Made by a program: the position numbers and the translations under genes
DNA from: Flavobacteriaceae bacterium
GTDB taxonomy: Bacteria; Bacteroidota; Bacteroidia; Flavobacteriales; Flavobacteriaceae
Direction of reading: 5' to 3'
Assembly (NCBI GenBank): GCA_017856235.1
Contig: JAFMFH010000004.1
Span: 1-57,481, forward strand
DNA length: 57,481 nucleotides
Notes under the pieces: generated by a model
What the model was told of the DNA's origin: nothing
The model's input: only the letters and a program-made list of their open reading frames with translations
The model's database searches: none
In this document: one piece after another, positions 6,805-16,524 of the stretch
Layout: the number at the start of each line of letters is the position of its first letter
How positions within the stretch are numbered: the stretch's first letter is position 1

Positions 6805-7592
6805 AAATTTTAGATAAGATTGTTGCTGATAAAAAAAATGAGATAGATAATTTATCTTCAAAAATACCAATATCTGTTTTGCAAGATAATATTCTATTTT
6901 CTCGAAAATGTATTTCTCTAAAAGAGTCTATATTAAAAAGTTCCAGTGGAATAATATGTGAATTTAAAAGAAGATCTCCCTCCAATGCTAATATAAATTA
7001 CAAATCAACTATTTCAGAAGTTGTTAGAGGATATCAAGAGGCTGGAGCTGCTGGATTATCAATCCTTACAAATAAGAAATATTTTGATGGAAATATTGAG
7101 GATATCATTGAAATAAGAAATTTTGTAGAAATTCCTATTTTACGAAAAGAATTTATAATTAGCGAATATCAAATATTTGAAGCTAAATCAATTGGGGCTG
7201 ACGCAATATTATTAATTGCATCAATTCTTAATTCAGAGGATATTTTGAATTTTAGTTCCTTAGCCAAGAGTCTAGGTCTTGAAGTATTAATTGAGGTACA
7301 CTCCTATGAAGAATTGAAAAAAATATCAGGAAATGATATTGATATAATTGGTGTTAATAATAGAAATCTTGACACCTTAAAGATCGATTTAAACATAAGT
7401 ATTGAGATGTATAAAGAGATTCCTGATGAATTTCTAAAGATATCTGAAAGTGGTATTGATAAGGTTGAATCAATTCTTAAACTTAGAGAAGCTGGCTATC
7501 AAGGATTTTTAATTGGTGAGAATTTTATGAAAAGTAATGATCCAATGGAGGAGGCTTACAAATTTATAAAAGAGGTTGAAAATGAAATTTAA
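6801..7592 (+). CDS. trpC: Indole-3-glycerol phosphate synthase
   Basis: Closes the indole ring from CdRP. It is a 263-residue TIM barrel. The catalytic lysine segment CEFKRRSPS lies at about 51-59, LRKEF at about 113-117, the GVNNRNLDTLKIDL strand near 190-203, SESGI near 215 and the phosphate-binding GENF near 243. It is a stand-alone enzyme, not fused to TrpF as in enterobacteria. ATGA overlap with trpD and an 11-base overlap with trpF. Confidence 0.95.
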   Translation: MKILDKIVADKKNEIDNLSSKIPISVLQDNILFSRKCISLKESILKSSSGIICEFKRRSPSNANINYKSTISEVVRGYQEAGAAGLSILTNKKYFDGNIEDIIEIRNFVEIPILRKEFIISEYQIFEAKSIGADAILLIASILNSEDILNFSSLAKSLGLEVLIEVHSYEELKKISGNDIDIIGVNNRNLDTLKIDLNISIEMYKEIPDEFLKISESGIDKVESILKLREAGYQGFLIGENFMKSNDPMEEAYKFIKEVENEI

Positions 7593-8208
7593 AATTTGTG
7601 GATTATTTGATTATAAAAATATTCAACAAGTAGCTGAATTAAATCCTGATTACATCGGTCATATTTTTTGGGAAAAATCTGTAAGGTATGTAAAGACTAA
7701 AACTCCAAACTTTAAATCTGAAATAAAAAAAACTGGTGTTTTTTTTAACTCAAATTTTGATGTTATAAATGACAAAGTATCAAAACATAATTTAGCTTGT
7801 GTTCAATTACATGGAGATGAGTCACCAGAATTTTGTAAAAAAATATTAGATAGCGGGATTCAAGTTATCAAGTCATTTAGAATTGATGATAAATTTGATT
7901 TTGGTGTTTTAAAAAATTATGAAGACTATTGTGACATGTTTTTATTTGATTCAAAATCAGAACTTCCTGGAGGAACTGGCATATCATTTAACTGGGAGAA
8001 TTTAAAAAAATATAATTTAAAAAAGGGTTTTTTTATCAGTGGTGGTATAGGGCTTCACTCTATTGATTCACTATTTGATCTTTTAAAAATGGGTCTTCCT
8101 ATTTATGGTATAGACATCAATAGTAAATTTGAGGACGACAACTATTTAAAAAAAATTGATGAATTAAAAACTTTTATAGAAACAATTAAAAATGAAATAT
8201 ACAGTTGA
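7582..8208 (+). CDS. trpF: Phosphoribosylanthranilate isomerase
   Basis: Isomerises phosphoribosylanthranilate to CdRP. It begins MKFKICGLF, giving the catalytic cysteine in KICG. The other catalytic block, LFDSKSELPGGTG, is near residue 125. ISGGI near 155 contributes to phosphate binding. ATG 7582 gives 208 residues and is preferred to a TTG two codons earlier. It overlaps trpC by 11 bases and trpB by 17 bases, indicating coupled translation. Confidence 0.93.
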   Translation: MKFKICGLFDYKNIQQVAELNPDYIGHIFWEKSVRYVKTKTPNFKSEIKKTGVFFNSNFDVINDKVSKHNLACVQLHGDESPEFCKKILDSGIQVIKSFRIDDKFDFGVLKNYEDYCDMFLFDSKSELPGGTGISFNWENLKKYNLKKGFFISGGIGLHSIDSLFDLLKMGLPIYGIDINSKFEDDNYLKKIDELKTFIETIKNEIYS

Positions 8209-9373
8209 CAAAAAAGGGTTTTATGGTAACTATGGAGGTGCGTTTGTACCTGAAATGCTATTTCCAAACCTTGACGAATTAGAAAAAAACTATATCAAGA
8301 TTATAAATGATACTGATTTCCAAAATGATTATAATAACCTTTTAAAGGACTACGTAGGAAGACCAACTCCGCTATATTTTGCTGAAAGAATGTCAGGTAA
8401 ATATAAATGTAAAATATATTTTAAAAGAGAAGACTTGTGTCATACAGGAGCTCATAAAATAAATAACACCGTTGGTCAAATTTTACTAGCAAAAAGATTA
8501 GGAAAGAAAAGAATCATTGCTGAAACCGGTGCTGGTCAACATGGAGTTGCCACTGCAACTGTTTGTGCTTTAGCTGGAATTGAATGTGTAATATATATGG
8601 GAGCTATTGATATCAAAAGACAAGCTCCTAATGTTGCTAGAATGAAAATGCTAGGAGCAAGTGTAATTGCAGCTGAATCTGGGAGCAAAACTCTTAAGGA
8701 TGCTACTAATGAAGCTATTAGAGATTGGATAAATAATCCTATTACAACGCACTACATTATTGGATCAGTTGTTGGTCCTCATCCTTATCCTGATATGGTT
8801 GCTAAATTTCAATCAATAGTTTCTAAAGAGATAAAGTCTCAGTTAATTGAAAAAGAAGGAACTGATAGTCCAGATTATCTAATAGCTAATATTGGAGGTG
8901 GAAGTAATGCTGCTGGATTATATTATCATTATTTAGAAGACGAGAAAGTAAAAATTATTTCAGTTGAAGCAGCTGGTGAAGGTATTGAGTCTGGAAAAAG
9001 TGCTGCTACATCAGTTCTTGGTAAAACTGGAATTATTCATGGAAGTAAAACTCTTTTAATGCAAACTAAGGATGGTCAAATAGTCGAGCCTTACTCCATA
9101 TCAGCTGGTTTAGATTATCCAGGCGTTGGTCCACTTCATGCACATTTATTAGAAAGCAAAAGAGCAGAGTTTATGTCGATAACAGATAGTGATGCTATGC
9201 TAGCAGGATTAGAAGTCTCTAAACTAGAAGGGATTATTCCTGCAATAGAAACTGCTCATGCATTTGCTGCATTTAAGTATTTGAATTTTAAACCAAATGA
9301 TATAATTGTTGTTAACTTCTCTGGAAGAGGAGATAAAGACTTAAATACTTACATTGATTATTTTAAATTATAA
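8192..9373 (+). CDS. trpB: Tryptophan synthase beta chain
   Basis: PLP enzyme joining indole and serine to give tryptophan. It has 393 residues, the standard length for TrpB1. The PLP lysine is K89 in HTGAHKINN and the catalytic glutamate is E111 in AETGAGQHG. The phosphate-binding loop GGGSNA lies near residue 233. The N-terminal segment YGGAFVPEML is typical of TrpB1, the form that pairs with TrpA. The 17-base overlap with trpF and 1-base overlap with trpA place it firmly in the operon. Confidence 0.97.
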   Translation: MKYTVDKKGFYGNYGGAFVPEMLFPNLDELEKNYIKIINDTDFQNDYNNLLKDYVGRPTPLYFAERMSGKYKCKIYFKREDLCHTGAHKINNTVGQILLAKRLGKKRIIAETGAGQHGVATATVCALAGIECVIYMGAIDIKRQAPNVARMKMLGASVIAAESGSKTLKDATNEAIRDWINNPITTHYIIGSVVGPHPYPDMVAKFQSIVSKEIKSQLIEKEGTDSPDYLIANIGGGSNAAGLYYHYLEDEKVKIISVEAAGEGIESGKSAATSVLGKTGIIHGSKTLLMQTKDGQIVEPYSISAGLDYPGVGPLHAHLLESKRAEFMSITDSDAMLAGLEVSKLEGIIPAIETAHAFAAFKYLNFKPNDIIVVNFSGRGDKDLNTYIDYFKL

Positions 9374-10134
9374 TGAATAGAATTGACAAAAAATTAAAAG
9401 AAGAAGGCAAACTGTTGTCAATATATTTTACAGCAGGATATCCTAGTTTAGATGATACAGTTGATATTATTTTTAAGCTTCAGGAATCTGGTGTTGATAT
9501 GATAGAGATAGGACTACCTTTTAGTGATCCACTTGCTGATGGTCCTACAATTCAAGATAGCTCTACAAAAGCAATTAAAAATGGAATGAACACTAATGTC
9601 CTATTTGATCAACTAAAAGGGATTAGGGATAAAGTTTCAATTCCTTTAATAATAATGGGATATTTTAACCCTATCCTTCAGTATGGTGTAGAAGACTTTT
9701 GTAAAAAATGTAATGAAATTGGAATTGATGGATTAATCATTCCTGACTTACCAATTGACTATTATGAAGCAAATTATAAATCAATATTTGAAGAAAATCA
9801 TCTTTATAATATGTTTTTAATAGCTCCACAAACTTCAGATGAAAGAATAAGAAAGATTGACTCTATATCTAATGGTTTTATATATATGGTAAGCTCTTCT
9901 AGTATAACTGGATCAAAAAATTCCTTTAGCCCTGATCAAATAAATTATTTTGAAAGAATTGAAAAAATGAATCTAAAAACTCCTAGAATAATTGGTTTTG
10001 GAGTTGGAAACAAAAAGACATTTAATTCTGTCGTAAAATATTCTAAGGGAGCGATAATTGGATCTGCATTTATAAAAAATCTATATGAGCATGGAATTGA
10101 TTCAATTCCTTCATACATAGGTTCAATTAGATAA
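9373..10134 (+). CDS. trpA: Tryptophan synthase alpha chain
   Basis: Cleaves indole-3-glycerol phosphate and channels indole to TrpB. It is a 253-residue TIM barrel with the catalytic residues E45 (MIEIGLPFSDP) and D56 (LADGPTIQ). The flexible loop 6 region SSSSITGSKNSF near 173-184 closes the active site. Its ATG overlaps the trpB stop by one base (TAATG). menG follows after a single base, so the transcript continues past trpA. Confidence 0.96.
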   Translation: MNRIDKKLKEEGKLLSIYFTAGYPSLDDTVDIIFKLQESGVDMIEIGLPFSDPLADGPTIQDSSTKAIKNGMNTNVLFDQLKGIRDKVSIPLIIMGYFNPILQYGVEDFCKKCNEIGIDGLIIPDLPIDYYEANYKSIFEENHLYNMFLIAPQTSDERIRKIDSISNGFIYMVSSSSITGSKNSFSPDQINYFERIEKMNLKTPRIIGFGVGNKKTFNSVVKYSKGAIIGSAFIKNLYEHGIDSIPSYIGSIR

Positions 10135-10135
10135 A

Positions 10136-10840
10136 ATGAAAAATAAAGAAAAGTCCAATTTCTTATACATCAAAAATATTTTTGAATCAATTTCTAATGA
10201 ATATGATTTTATGAATGATTTGATGAGTTTTAAAAATCATTCTAAATGGAAAGAAGAAATTGTTGAAATTGCAATAGATTCATCTCCAAAAAAAATTCTT
10301 GACATTGCAACAGGTACAGGAGATATTGCAATAAAACTTAGTAAAATAAAAGGGTCAATTATAGATGCAGTTGACGTATCAGATAATATGCTTAAAATTG
10401 CTCACAGTAAAATTGACAAGCTAAATATTAATAATATTAGTTTAAAAACATGCGAAGCTGAGAATCTGATTTTTGATGATAATCACTTTGACATCATATC
10501 AATAGGATATGGAGTTAGAAACTTTAGTAATCTTGATAAAGGGTTAAGTGAGAGTTTCAGAGTTTTAAAAAAAAATGGAAGGCTTATAATTCTTGAAACT
10601 TCAATTCCAGAAAATCCAATAATTAAATTAATTTATTCACTAATTACCACCATATATATTCCTGTAATTGCTTTTATCTTTTCTAGAAAAACAAAAGCAT
10701 ACCTTTATTTATTAGATTCTACGAAGAACTTCCCTCCTAGAAAAAAATTTCTTGAAATACTTAAAAAAATAGGTTTTAAAAAGGTTGAAACAAGAAAAAA
10801 ACTTTATGGTGCTTCTACAATTTATATAGCGTCAAAGTAA
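10136..10840 (+). CDS. menG: Demethylmenaquinone methyltransferase
   Basis: SAM-dependent C-methyltransferase of 234 residues in the UbiE/MenG family, making menaquinone from demethylmenaquinone at the inner membrane. Motif I is DIATGTGDIA at 56-65. The family-typical N-terminal YDFMNDLMSF and the segment IGYGVRNF (near 122-129) are both present. Flavobacteria respire with menaquinone, so menG is the better name than ubiE. It is one base downstream of trpA and so may be controlled by the trp attenuator. Chorismate as the common precursor makes the link plausible. Confidence 0.92.
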   Translation: MKNKEKSNFLYIKNIFESISNEYDFMNDLMSFKNHSKWKEEIVEIAIDSSPKKILDIATGTGDIAIKLSKIKGSIIDAVDVSDNMLKIAHSKIDKLNINNISLKTCEAENLIFDDNHFDIISIGYGVRNFSNLDKGLSESFRVLKKNGRLIILETSIPENPIIKLIYSLITTIYIPVIAFIFSRKTKAYLYLLDSTKNFPPRKKFLEILKKIGFKKVETRKKLYGASTIYIASK

Positions 10841-10866
10841 TAAGCTAATTAAGTTTTAGGTAATTA

Positions 10867-11748
10867 TTAAATCTGAAATAATTTAAAGTCAGAAAAACTA
10901 GAGTTTATTTGATCATTAAAATCAAATACCAAGAAGAAACCCCCACCCCCTGATCCACAAAGTTTCATATAATATGAATCACTTTTAAATCCATCTTCCC
11001 AAATATCTATTAGTTGATTTGGAATCATTTCTTTAAAATTATTAAATGTATTTACTGATAATTTTTTTAAGGAGCCTCTAAATAAATCTGAACTATTAAG
11101 AAGGTGTTCAATACATTTATTGGTATTAGTAATGTATTTATTGTCAAAGAAATTTCTAAATTCACTTTCATTCATTTTATTATGAAATACCTCGATCATT
11201 TTCTTTGTTGAAGAGTTTACTTTACTATCCATTATATAAACCTTAAAGTTTTTATGATGAATTTTATCTATCAATTTAATTTGCTTATTAGAATAAAATA
11301 TTGGACTATTAAATAGCGAAACAGATGGGTCAAGACCAGAAGAGTTTCCATGAAATTTGGATTCGATAATTGACAATAGATTTTTTATCTCTTCTAGATT
11401 TAAATTAACAATATCTTTTTTATAATACGAATCAAAAACTGATGCAACAAGAGCGCCACTGCTTCCTAGACCTGAACCAATAGGTATACTACTAACAAAA
11501 TGTAACCCTTTATCCAGATCATTTTTTAAAAAATTTAAATCAATAATTTCCTTAATTTCTGTATCAGTAATAAATTCATACAACTCAAGAATATTAGAAT
11601 TAGAAATCTTTTCTTCATTATTTAAAAAATCTGATTTATTTAAATAACCGTAGAATTTTTCAAAAGGAATGGATAATGCATTAGAGTTTGATATAACTCC
11701 ATATTCGCCAAATAGTAAAATTTTTGAATAAAATTTTTTATTATCCAT
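10867..11748 (-). CDS. GHMP kinase, probable mevalonate kinase
   Basis: A 293-residue GHMP-superfamily kinase. The ATP-binding glycine loop PIGSGLGSSGAL is at residues 89-100, an LLFGEYGV N-terminal motif at 11-18, and the C-terminal CGSGGGGFFLVF loop near 265-276. It overlaps by one base the gene for diphosphomevalonate decarboxylase, so its substrate is most likely mevalonate (or phosphomevalonate) in isoprenoid synthesis. The sequence alone does not separate those two kinases. Flavobacteria typically use the mevalonate route. Confidence 0.82.
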   Translation of the reverse strand: MDNKKFYSKILLFGEYGVISNSNALSIPFEKFYGYLNKSDFLNNEEKISNSNILELYEFITDTEIKEIIDLNFLKNDLDKGLHFVSSIPIGSGLGSSGALVASVFDSYYKKDIVNLNLEEIKNLLSIIESKFHGNSSGLDPSVSLFNSPIFYSNKQIKLIDKIHHKNFKVYIMDSKVNSSTKKMIEVFHNKMNESEFRNFFDNKYITNTNKCIEHLLNSSDLFRGSLKKLSVNTFNNFKEMIPNQLIDIWEDGFKSDSYYMKLCGSGGGGFFLVFDFNDQINSSFSDFKLFQI

Positions 11749-12818
11749 TATCTGATTTTTGTAGCACCATTACCTAGATGATCATGAATACAAGAGTTAG
11801 ACTTACATAACATTAGAAGTTCATTGTCTATGAATTTTGTTATTAATTCACTCTCAGATTTAGGGTATAATAAATGGACATTCGAACCTGCATCTAATGT
11901 AAAGCTTAAATGAAGTTTAGTCTCTTTCCGGAATTCCAATACTTTGTAAATTGCCTCTAAAGTATTTGGTTTCATAAGTATATAGTATGGATCAGATGAT
12001 AACATTAAAGAGTGAATCATTAATGCTTCTGATTCAGAAATAGTAATGAAGTCATCAAGCTCACCTGATTTTAAAATATCTTTTAGTCTTTCAATATTAT
12101 TTTTTGCAATTTCAAATCTTTTATTAGAAAAAGGGTTCTTATTCATTAACTCATGTCCTAAAGAACTTGAAATAACTTTCTGACCAGGATCAATTATTAA
12201 TATAGTATTATTATAATCATGAAATACTTGATCAACTTCACTTGAAATATTCACAGCATATAAATCTGAACTTTCTTTGAAAGCATCTGTTTTTCCCCAA
12301 AGTATTACCGGACCTTCAATACTCCTAGATGCACTTCCTGATCCAAGTCTAGATATAAATGATTTCTTTCTAAGATTAAAATTATTATCATAATTAGTAA
12401 ACTGAGATTCAATATCTACTAAACATGATGCCAAAGCTGACATAGAAGATGCAGAAGATGCTATTCCACTACTATGAGGAAAATTATTTTTTGAGTTTAT
12501 GTATAAATCATGATTTTTTAGAAATCCAAAATAATTGTCAATACTTTTAATATAAGTTTCTACTTTTTTTTCAAAATTTTGATTTTCCTTTCCATTAAAT
12601 CTAAAATGGATTTCATTTTGAGTATTTTTTTTTGGTTTAAATTCAACTACAGTATTCGTATAGCACTTAGATAAAGTAAAACTAATAGATGGGTTTTGAG
12701 GTATTTGATTTTGTTTTTTACCCCAATACTTAACAAGAGCAATATTACTTGGAGAATTCCATTCAACTATTCCACTAGACTCAAAACTATCAGAACAAAT
12801 AAAATCCTGCTCAACCAT
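11748..12818 (-). CDS. mvaD: Diphosphomevalonate decarboxylase
   Basis: Makes isopentenyl diphosphate from mevalonate diphosphate with ATP. It has 356 residues. The family hallmark SNIALVKYWGK is at 24-34, the phosphate-binding stretch FPHSSGIASSASSMSAL at 113-129, and the C-terminal TLDAGSNVH block contains the catalytic aspartate. The usual Pro of DAGPN is Ser here. It is the first gene of a two-gene unit with the GHMP kinase and is divergent from the VWA gene. Confidence 0.94.
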   Translation of the reverse strand: MVEQDFICSDSFESSGIVEWNSPSNIALVKYWGKKQNQIPQNPSISFTLSKCYTNTVVEFKPKKNTQNEIHFRFNGKENQNFEKKVETYIKSIDNYFGFLKNHDLYINSKNNFPHSSGIASSASSMSALASCLVDIESQFTNYDNNFNLRKKSFISRLGSGSASRSIEGPVILWGKTDAFKESSDLYAVNISSEVDQVFHDYNNTILIIDPGQKVISSSLGHELMNKNPFSNKRFEIAKNNIERLKDILKSGELDDFITISESEALMIHSLMLSSDPYYILMKPNTLEAIYKVLEFRKETKLHLSFTLDAGSNVHLLYPKSESELITKFIDNELLMLCKSNSCIHDHLGNGATKIR

Positions 12819-12911
12819 ATAAATATTGTTAAAAATCCTTTAAATATAAGAAAGATAAACTCCAGGATGAATATTATTTGTTTAATTTGGATTTCCTAAA
12901 AGTAAATTAAA

Positions 12912-14015
12912 TTGAAAAAGTCAGCTTTTAAATTCAGTTCTTTTCAAGAACCAACCTTATCACCATTTGAAAAGCTATTTAATATCTTTAAAGAGCTAAT
13001 CATTCATACATCTGGTGATTTTGATGAAGCTATTGAATGGCTCAGAGAACTTGATAAAGAATATAAACTGACCGATGAAAATTATACTATTGATGATTTT
13101 GTTAATGATCTTTTAAAAAAAGGGTATATAAGAAAAGAGATTTCATCAAATGGAGATAGTATTAAGATTAGCTCCAAAACAGAGAGACTTCTCAGAAAGC
13201 ATGTTCTTAAACACTTATTTGGAAACTTAAAAAAAACTAAAAAAGGTAATCATAAGACAAAATATTCATCTTCTGGAAGTGATGAAAACCTAAATATTAA
13301 AGATTTCGAATTTGGTGACCCGCTTGATAGAATTTTGTTAACTGAAAGTCTAAAAAACGCTATAATATCTTCAGGTGAAAATGATTTAAGTCTAAAGAAG
13401 GATGACCTGGTTGTTTGGGATTCAAAACATAATTCACAGATGAGTACAGTCCTTATGATTGATATAAGTCACAGCATGATTCTTTATGGTGAAGATAGGA
13501 TCACACCAGCAAAAAAGGTTGCTATGGCATTAGTTGAATATATTAGAACTAAATTTCCAAAAGATACTATTGATATTTTATCATTTGGAGATGAAGCAAG
13601 ACCAATAAGTATAAGAGATCTTCCGTATTTAAAAGTAGGTCCATATCATACTAATACAGTTGCTGGTCTTGACCTAGCTTTTGATATTCTTAGAAAGAGA
13701 AAAAATAATAATAAACAGATATTTATGATAACTGATGGAAAACCAAGCTGTATGTTTACTAAAGATGGCTTTTACAAGAATAGTGCTGGACTTGACAACT
13801 TCATATTGGATCAATGTTATAATAGGGCTAGGCAAGCAAAAAAGAATAATATTCCAATAACTACTTTTATGATTGCTAGTGATCCATATCTTCAGACATT
13901 TGTAAAAAAATTCTCTGAAGTTAATAACGGTAAAGCATTTTACACAGGTCTTGATGGTTTGAGTGAAATGATTTTTGAAGATTATGATAAAAATAGAAGA
14001 CAAAAATTGAGATAA
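12912..14015 (+). CDS. VWA-domain protein, chelatase/MoxR partner type
   Basis: A 367-residue cytoplasmic protein. The C-terminal half is a von Willebrand A domain with a complete MIDAS: DISHS at 184-188, a Thr in the GPYHTNT segment, and ITDG near 273. The N-terminal part is a charged helical domain I do not recognise. The start is TTG at 12912; a stop lies three codons upstream and no ATG is near. It overlaps by one base an AAA ATPase, the classic MoxR/VWA pairing, in which the pair acts as a chaperone or metal-insertase. Its client is unknown. Confidence 0.85.
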   Translation: MKKSAFKFSSFQEPTLSPFEKLFNIFKELIIHTSGDFDEAIEWLRELDKEYKLTDENYTIDDFVNDLLKKGYIRKEISSNGDSIKISSKTERLLRKHVLKHLFGNLKKTKKGNHKTKYSSSGSDENLNIKDFEFGDPLDRILLTESLKNAIISSGENDLSLKKDDLVVWDSKHNSQMSTVLMIDISHSMILYGEDRITPAKKVAMALVEYIRTKFPKDTIDILSFGDEARPISIRDLPYLKVGPYHTNTVAGLDLAFDILRKRKNNNKQIFMITDGKPSCMFTKDGFYKNSAGLDNFILDQCYNRARQAKKNNIPITTFMIASDPYLQTFVKKFSEVNNGKAFYTGLDGLSEMIFEDYDKNRRQKLR

Positions 14016-15475
14016 TGAAAAAACCTAAATACAAAACAATAGGAGAATTAAAAAAGAGTGGTTACAATTCAAAAACTTTGAACCAAGAAATAACTGATAA
14101 TCTAAGGTCAAACTTGCTTGATGGCAAAAATGTTTTTTCTGAATTAATTGGGTATGAGGAAACAGTTATACCAAGTGTAGAAAGGGCATTTTTATCAAAT
14201 CATAGCATCAATCTTCTTGGTCTAAGAGGTCAAGCAAAAACAAAACTTGCTAGAACTTGTATAGAACTTTTAGACGATTGGATTCCTATTGTAAAAGATT
14301 CTGACACAAATGATGATCCTTTGAATCCCATCTTCAAAAGTTCTTTAGAAAAAATTAAATTAAATGGAGATTATACAGAGATTGACTGGATTCATAAGAG
14401 CGAAAGGTTTTACGAAAAACTTGCAACACCTGACGTAACTGTATCTGACCTAATAGGTGATATAGATCCAATCAAAGCTACTAATCTCAAGTTATCCTAT
14501 TCTGATGAAGAGGTAATTCATTTTGGTTTGATACCTAGAGCTCACAGATGTATTTTTGTTTTAAATGAGTTACCTGACCTTCAACCTAGAATTCAAGTAT
14601 CTTTATTTTCAATCCTTGAGGAAAAAGAAATTCAAATAAGAGGATTTAAGGTTAGGCTTCCCCTTGATATTCAATTTATTTTTACCTCTAACCCTGAGGA
14701 TTATACAAATAGAGGAAGTATAGTAACACCATTAAAAGATAGAATTGGTTCTCAGATTTTAACACATTATCCTGAGTCAGTAGATATTGCAAAAAAAATT
14801 ACAAGTCAAGAGTCAAAATTGAATTCTGAAACTATTTCAAAGATTCATATACCAGAGATTGCTAGAGATATTATTGAACAAGTATCTTTTGAAGCGAGAG
14901 AAAGTGAATTAGTGGACAAAAAAAGTGGAGTAAGTGCTAGAATGAGTATTACTAGTTTACAAAATTTATTTAGCTCTGCAGAAAGAAGGATGTTAATCAA
15001 TAAAGAAGAAATAACATCAATTAGAATGTCTGATTTTAACTCAGTTATCTCTTCAATAAATGGTAAAGTTGAGCTTGTTTATGAAGGTGAGGAAGAAGGT
15101 GCTGAGCAGGTTTCTTATAATTTAATATCAGATGCCGTAAAGACATTATTTATAAAATATTTTCCAAAAATTGAGAAACTCACAAAGCCAGATGAGGTAT
15201 CAGTTTATGATTCTATCCTAGAATGGTTTACAGTCAATCAAGTAATTCTTAGAGATGATCTAAGTAATAAGGATTATGAATCAATTCTTAATAAAGTTAA
15301 AGATGCAGATTCACTACTAAAAAGATTTATGCCAGACATTGATAAAAAAGATAAACTTTTCTTTATTGAATTCTTATTATGGGGACTTGAGAGTTTTAAT
15401 AAGTTGAGTATAATGAGGACTAACAACGGAGTTGAATTTAAGGACCCGTTTAATAACTTTATCAATAAGATCTAA
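14015..15475 (+). CDS. MoxR/magnesium-chelatase-type AAA+ ATPase
   Basis: A 486-residue ATPase. Walker A is GLRGQAKT at about residues 69-76, and a Walker B-like strand CIFVLNELPDL lies near 183-193. Sensor 1 is FIFTSNPEDY and the arginine-finger region includes LKDRIGSQI. It resembles the ChlI/RavA branch of AAA+ proteins. It overlaps the VWA gene by one base, so the two proteins likely form one machine. No chlorophyll or cobalamin genes are nearby, so magnesium or cobalt chelation is not implied. Its stop overlaps the convergent FNR gene. Confidence 0.85.
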   Translation: MKKPKYKTIGELKKSGYNSKTLNQEITDNLRSNLLDGKNVFSELIGYEETVIPSVERAFLSNHSINLLGLRGQAKTKLARTCIELLDDWIPIVKDSDTNDDPLNPIFKSSLEKIKLNGDYTEIDWIHKSERFYEKLATPDVTVSDLIGDIDPIKATNLKLSYSDEEVIHFGLIPRAHRCIFVLNELPDLQPRIQVSLFSILEEKEIQIRGFKVRLPLDIQFIFTSNPEDYTNRGSIVTPLKDRIGSQILTHYPESVDIAKKITSQESKLNSETISKIHIPEIARDIIEQVSFEARESELVDKKSGVSARMSITSLQNLFSSAERRMLINKEEITSIRMSDFNSVISSINGKVELVYEGEEEGAEQVSYNLISDAVKTLFIKYFPKIEKLTKPDEVSVYDSILEWFTVNQVILRDDLSNKDYESILNKVKDADSLLKRFMPDIDKKDKLFFIEFLLWGLESFNKLSIMRTNNGVEFKDPFNNFINKI

Positions 15476-16524
15476 TCAATCTTTTTAATTTGGGACTTTT
15501 TGGCTTCTTTTTTTGATCCATCAAATCCTTCCACACCACTTACAGTTGTGTATTTGAGAATGTTCTTCTTTCCAGGATTTAACTTAGAATAAGCACTATG
15601 ACACATTACTGCTGCTTCATGAAAACCAGAAAGTATTAATTTGAGTTTTCCTGGGTATGTATTAACATCTCCAATAGCATAAATGCCATCAATATTAGTC
15701 TGATAATCCAAACTATTATTAACTTTTATTGCATTGTTTTCAATATTTAGTCCCCAGTCTTTAATTGGGCCAAGCCTAGGGACAAGACCAAATAAAGGAA
15801 TAAAATAGTCAAAATTAAAAGTTTCAATATTTCCATCAATGTCAATAGAAACAGAGTCTAAAGATTTGTCTCCATGAAGTTGAGTAACATGGCCAGGAGT
15901 TATCACATCAATTTTTCCAGAATTTTTTAATTCTTGAACCTTTGATACAGATTCATCAGCTCCTCTAAATTCATTTCTTCTATGAACTAAAGTTACTTTT
16001 TTAGCAATATCAGATAAGTGTATTGTCCAATCAAGAGCAGAGTCACCACCACCTGCAATTAAAACATTTTTATCATGCAAATCATCTGGATTCTTGATCA
16101 TGTAGAGAACACCATTTTCTTCATAATCAGATATATTAGAAATATTAGGTTTTCGAGGAGTAAAGGTTCCAAGGCCTCCAGCTATTGCTATGACACTAGC
16201 ATTTATTTTAGTTTTCTTGTCAGTTGAAACAATAAATGACCCATCATCAATCTTTTCAATTCCTTGAGCAGTCTCACCAAGAGTGTATGAGGGAGAGAAA
16301 GGCTTAATCTGTTCTATAAGATTTTCAATTAAGTCACCTGCAATTATCTCTGGATATCCTGGAATATCATAGATAGGTTTTTTTGGATATAATTCAGTAA
16401 GCTGACCACCTGGCTGTGTTAGAGAGTCAAGAATATGGCATTTCATTTTTAAAAGACCAGCTTCAAATACTGCAAATAATCCTGTAGGACCAGCACCAAT
16501 AATTAATATATCTGTTTTAATCAT
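15472..16524 (-). CDS. Ferredoxin-NADP reductase, thioredoxin-reductase-like (YumC type)
   Basis: A 350-residue FAD/NAD(P)H oxidoreductase. The FAD-binding motif GAGPTG is at 10-15 and the NAD(P)H-binding GGGDSA at 158-163. It lacks the CxxC disulfide of thioredoxin reductases, which is the mark of the YumC-type ferredoxin-NADP reductases. It overlaps the NifU-domain gene by 4 bases and shares a transcript with Mrp, so it may supply electrons for Fe-S cluster assembly; that role is inferred from context. Its stop codon overlaps that of the convergent AAA ATPase gene. Confidence 0.88.
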   Translation of the reverse strand: MIKTDILIIGAGPTGLFAVFEAGLLKMKCHILDSLTQPGGQLTELYPKKPIYDIPGYPEIIAGDLIENLIEQIKPFSPSYTLGETAQGIEKIDDGSFIVSTDKKTKINASVIAIAGGLGTFTPRKPNISNISDYEENGVLYMIKNPDDLHDKNVLIAGGGDSALDWTIHLSDIAKKVTLVHRRNEFRGADESVSKVQELKNSGKIDVITPGHVTQLHGDKSLDSVSIDIDGNIETFNFDYFIPLFGLVPRLGPIKDWGLNIENNAIKVNNSLDYQTNIDGIYAIGDVNTYPGKLKLILSGFHEAAVMCHSAYSKLNPGKKNILKYTTVSGVEGFDGSKKEAKKSQIKKID

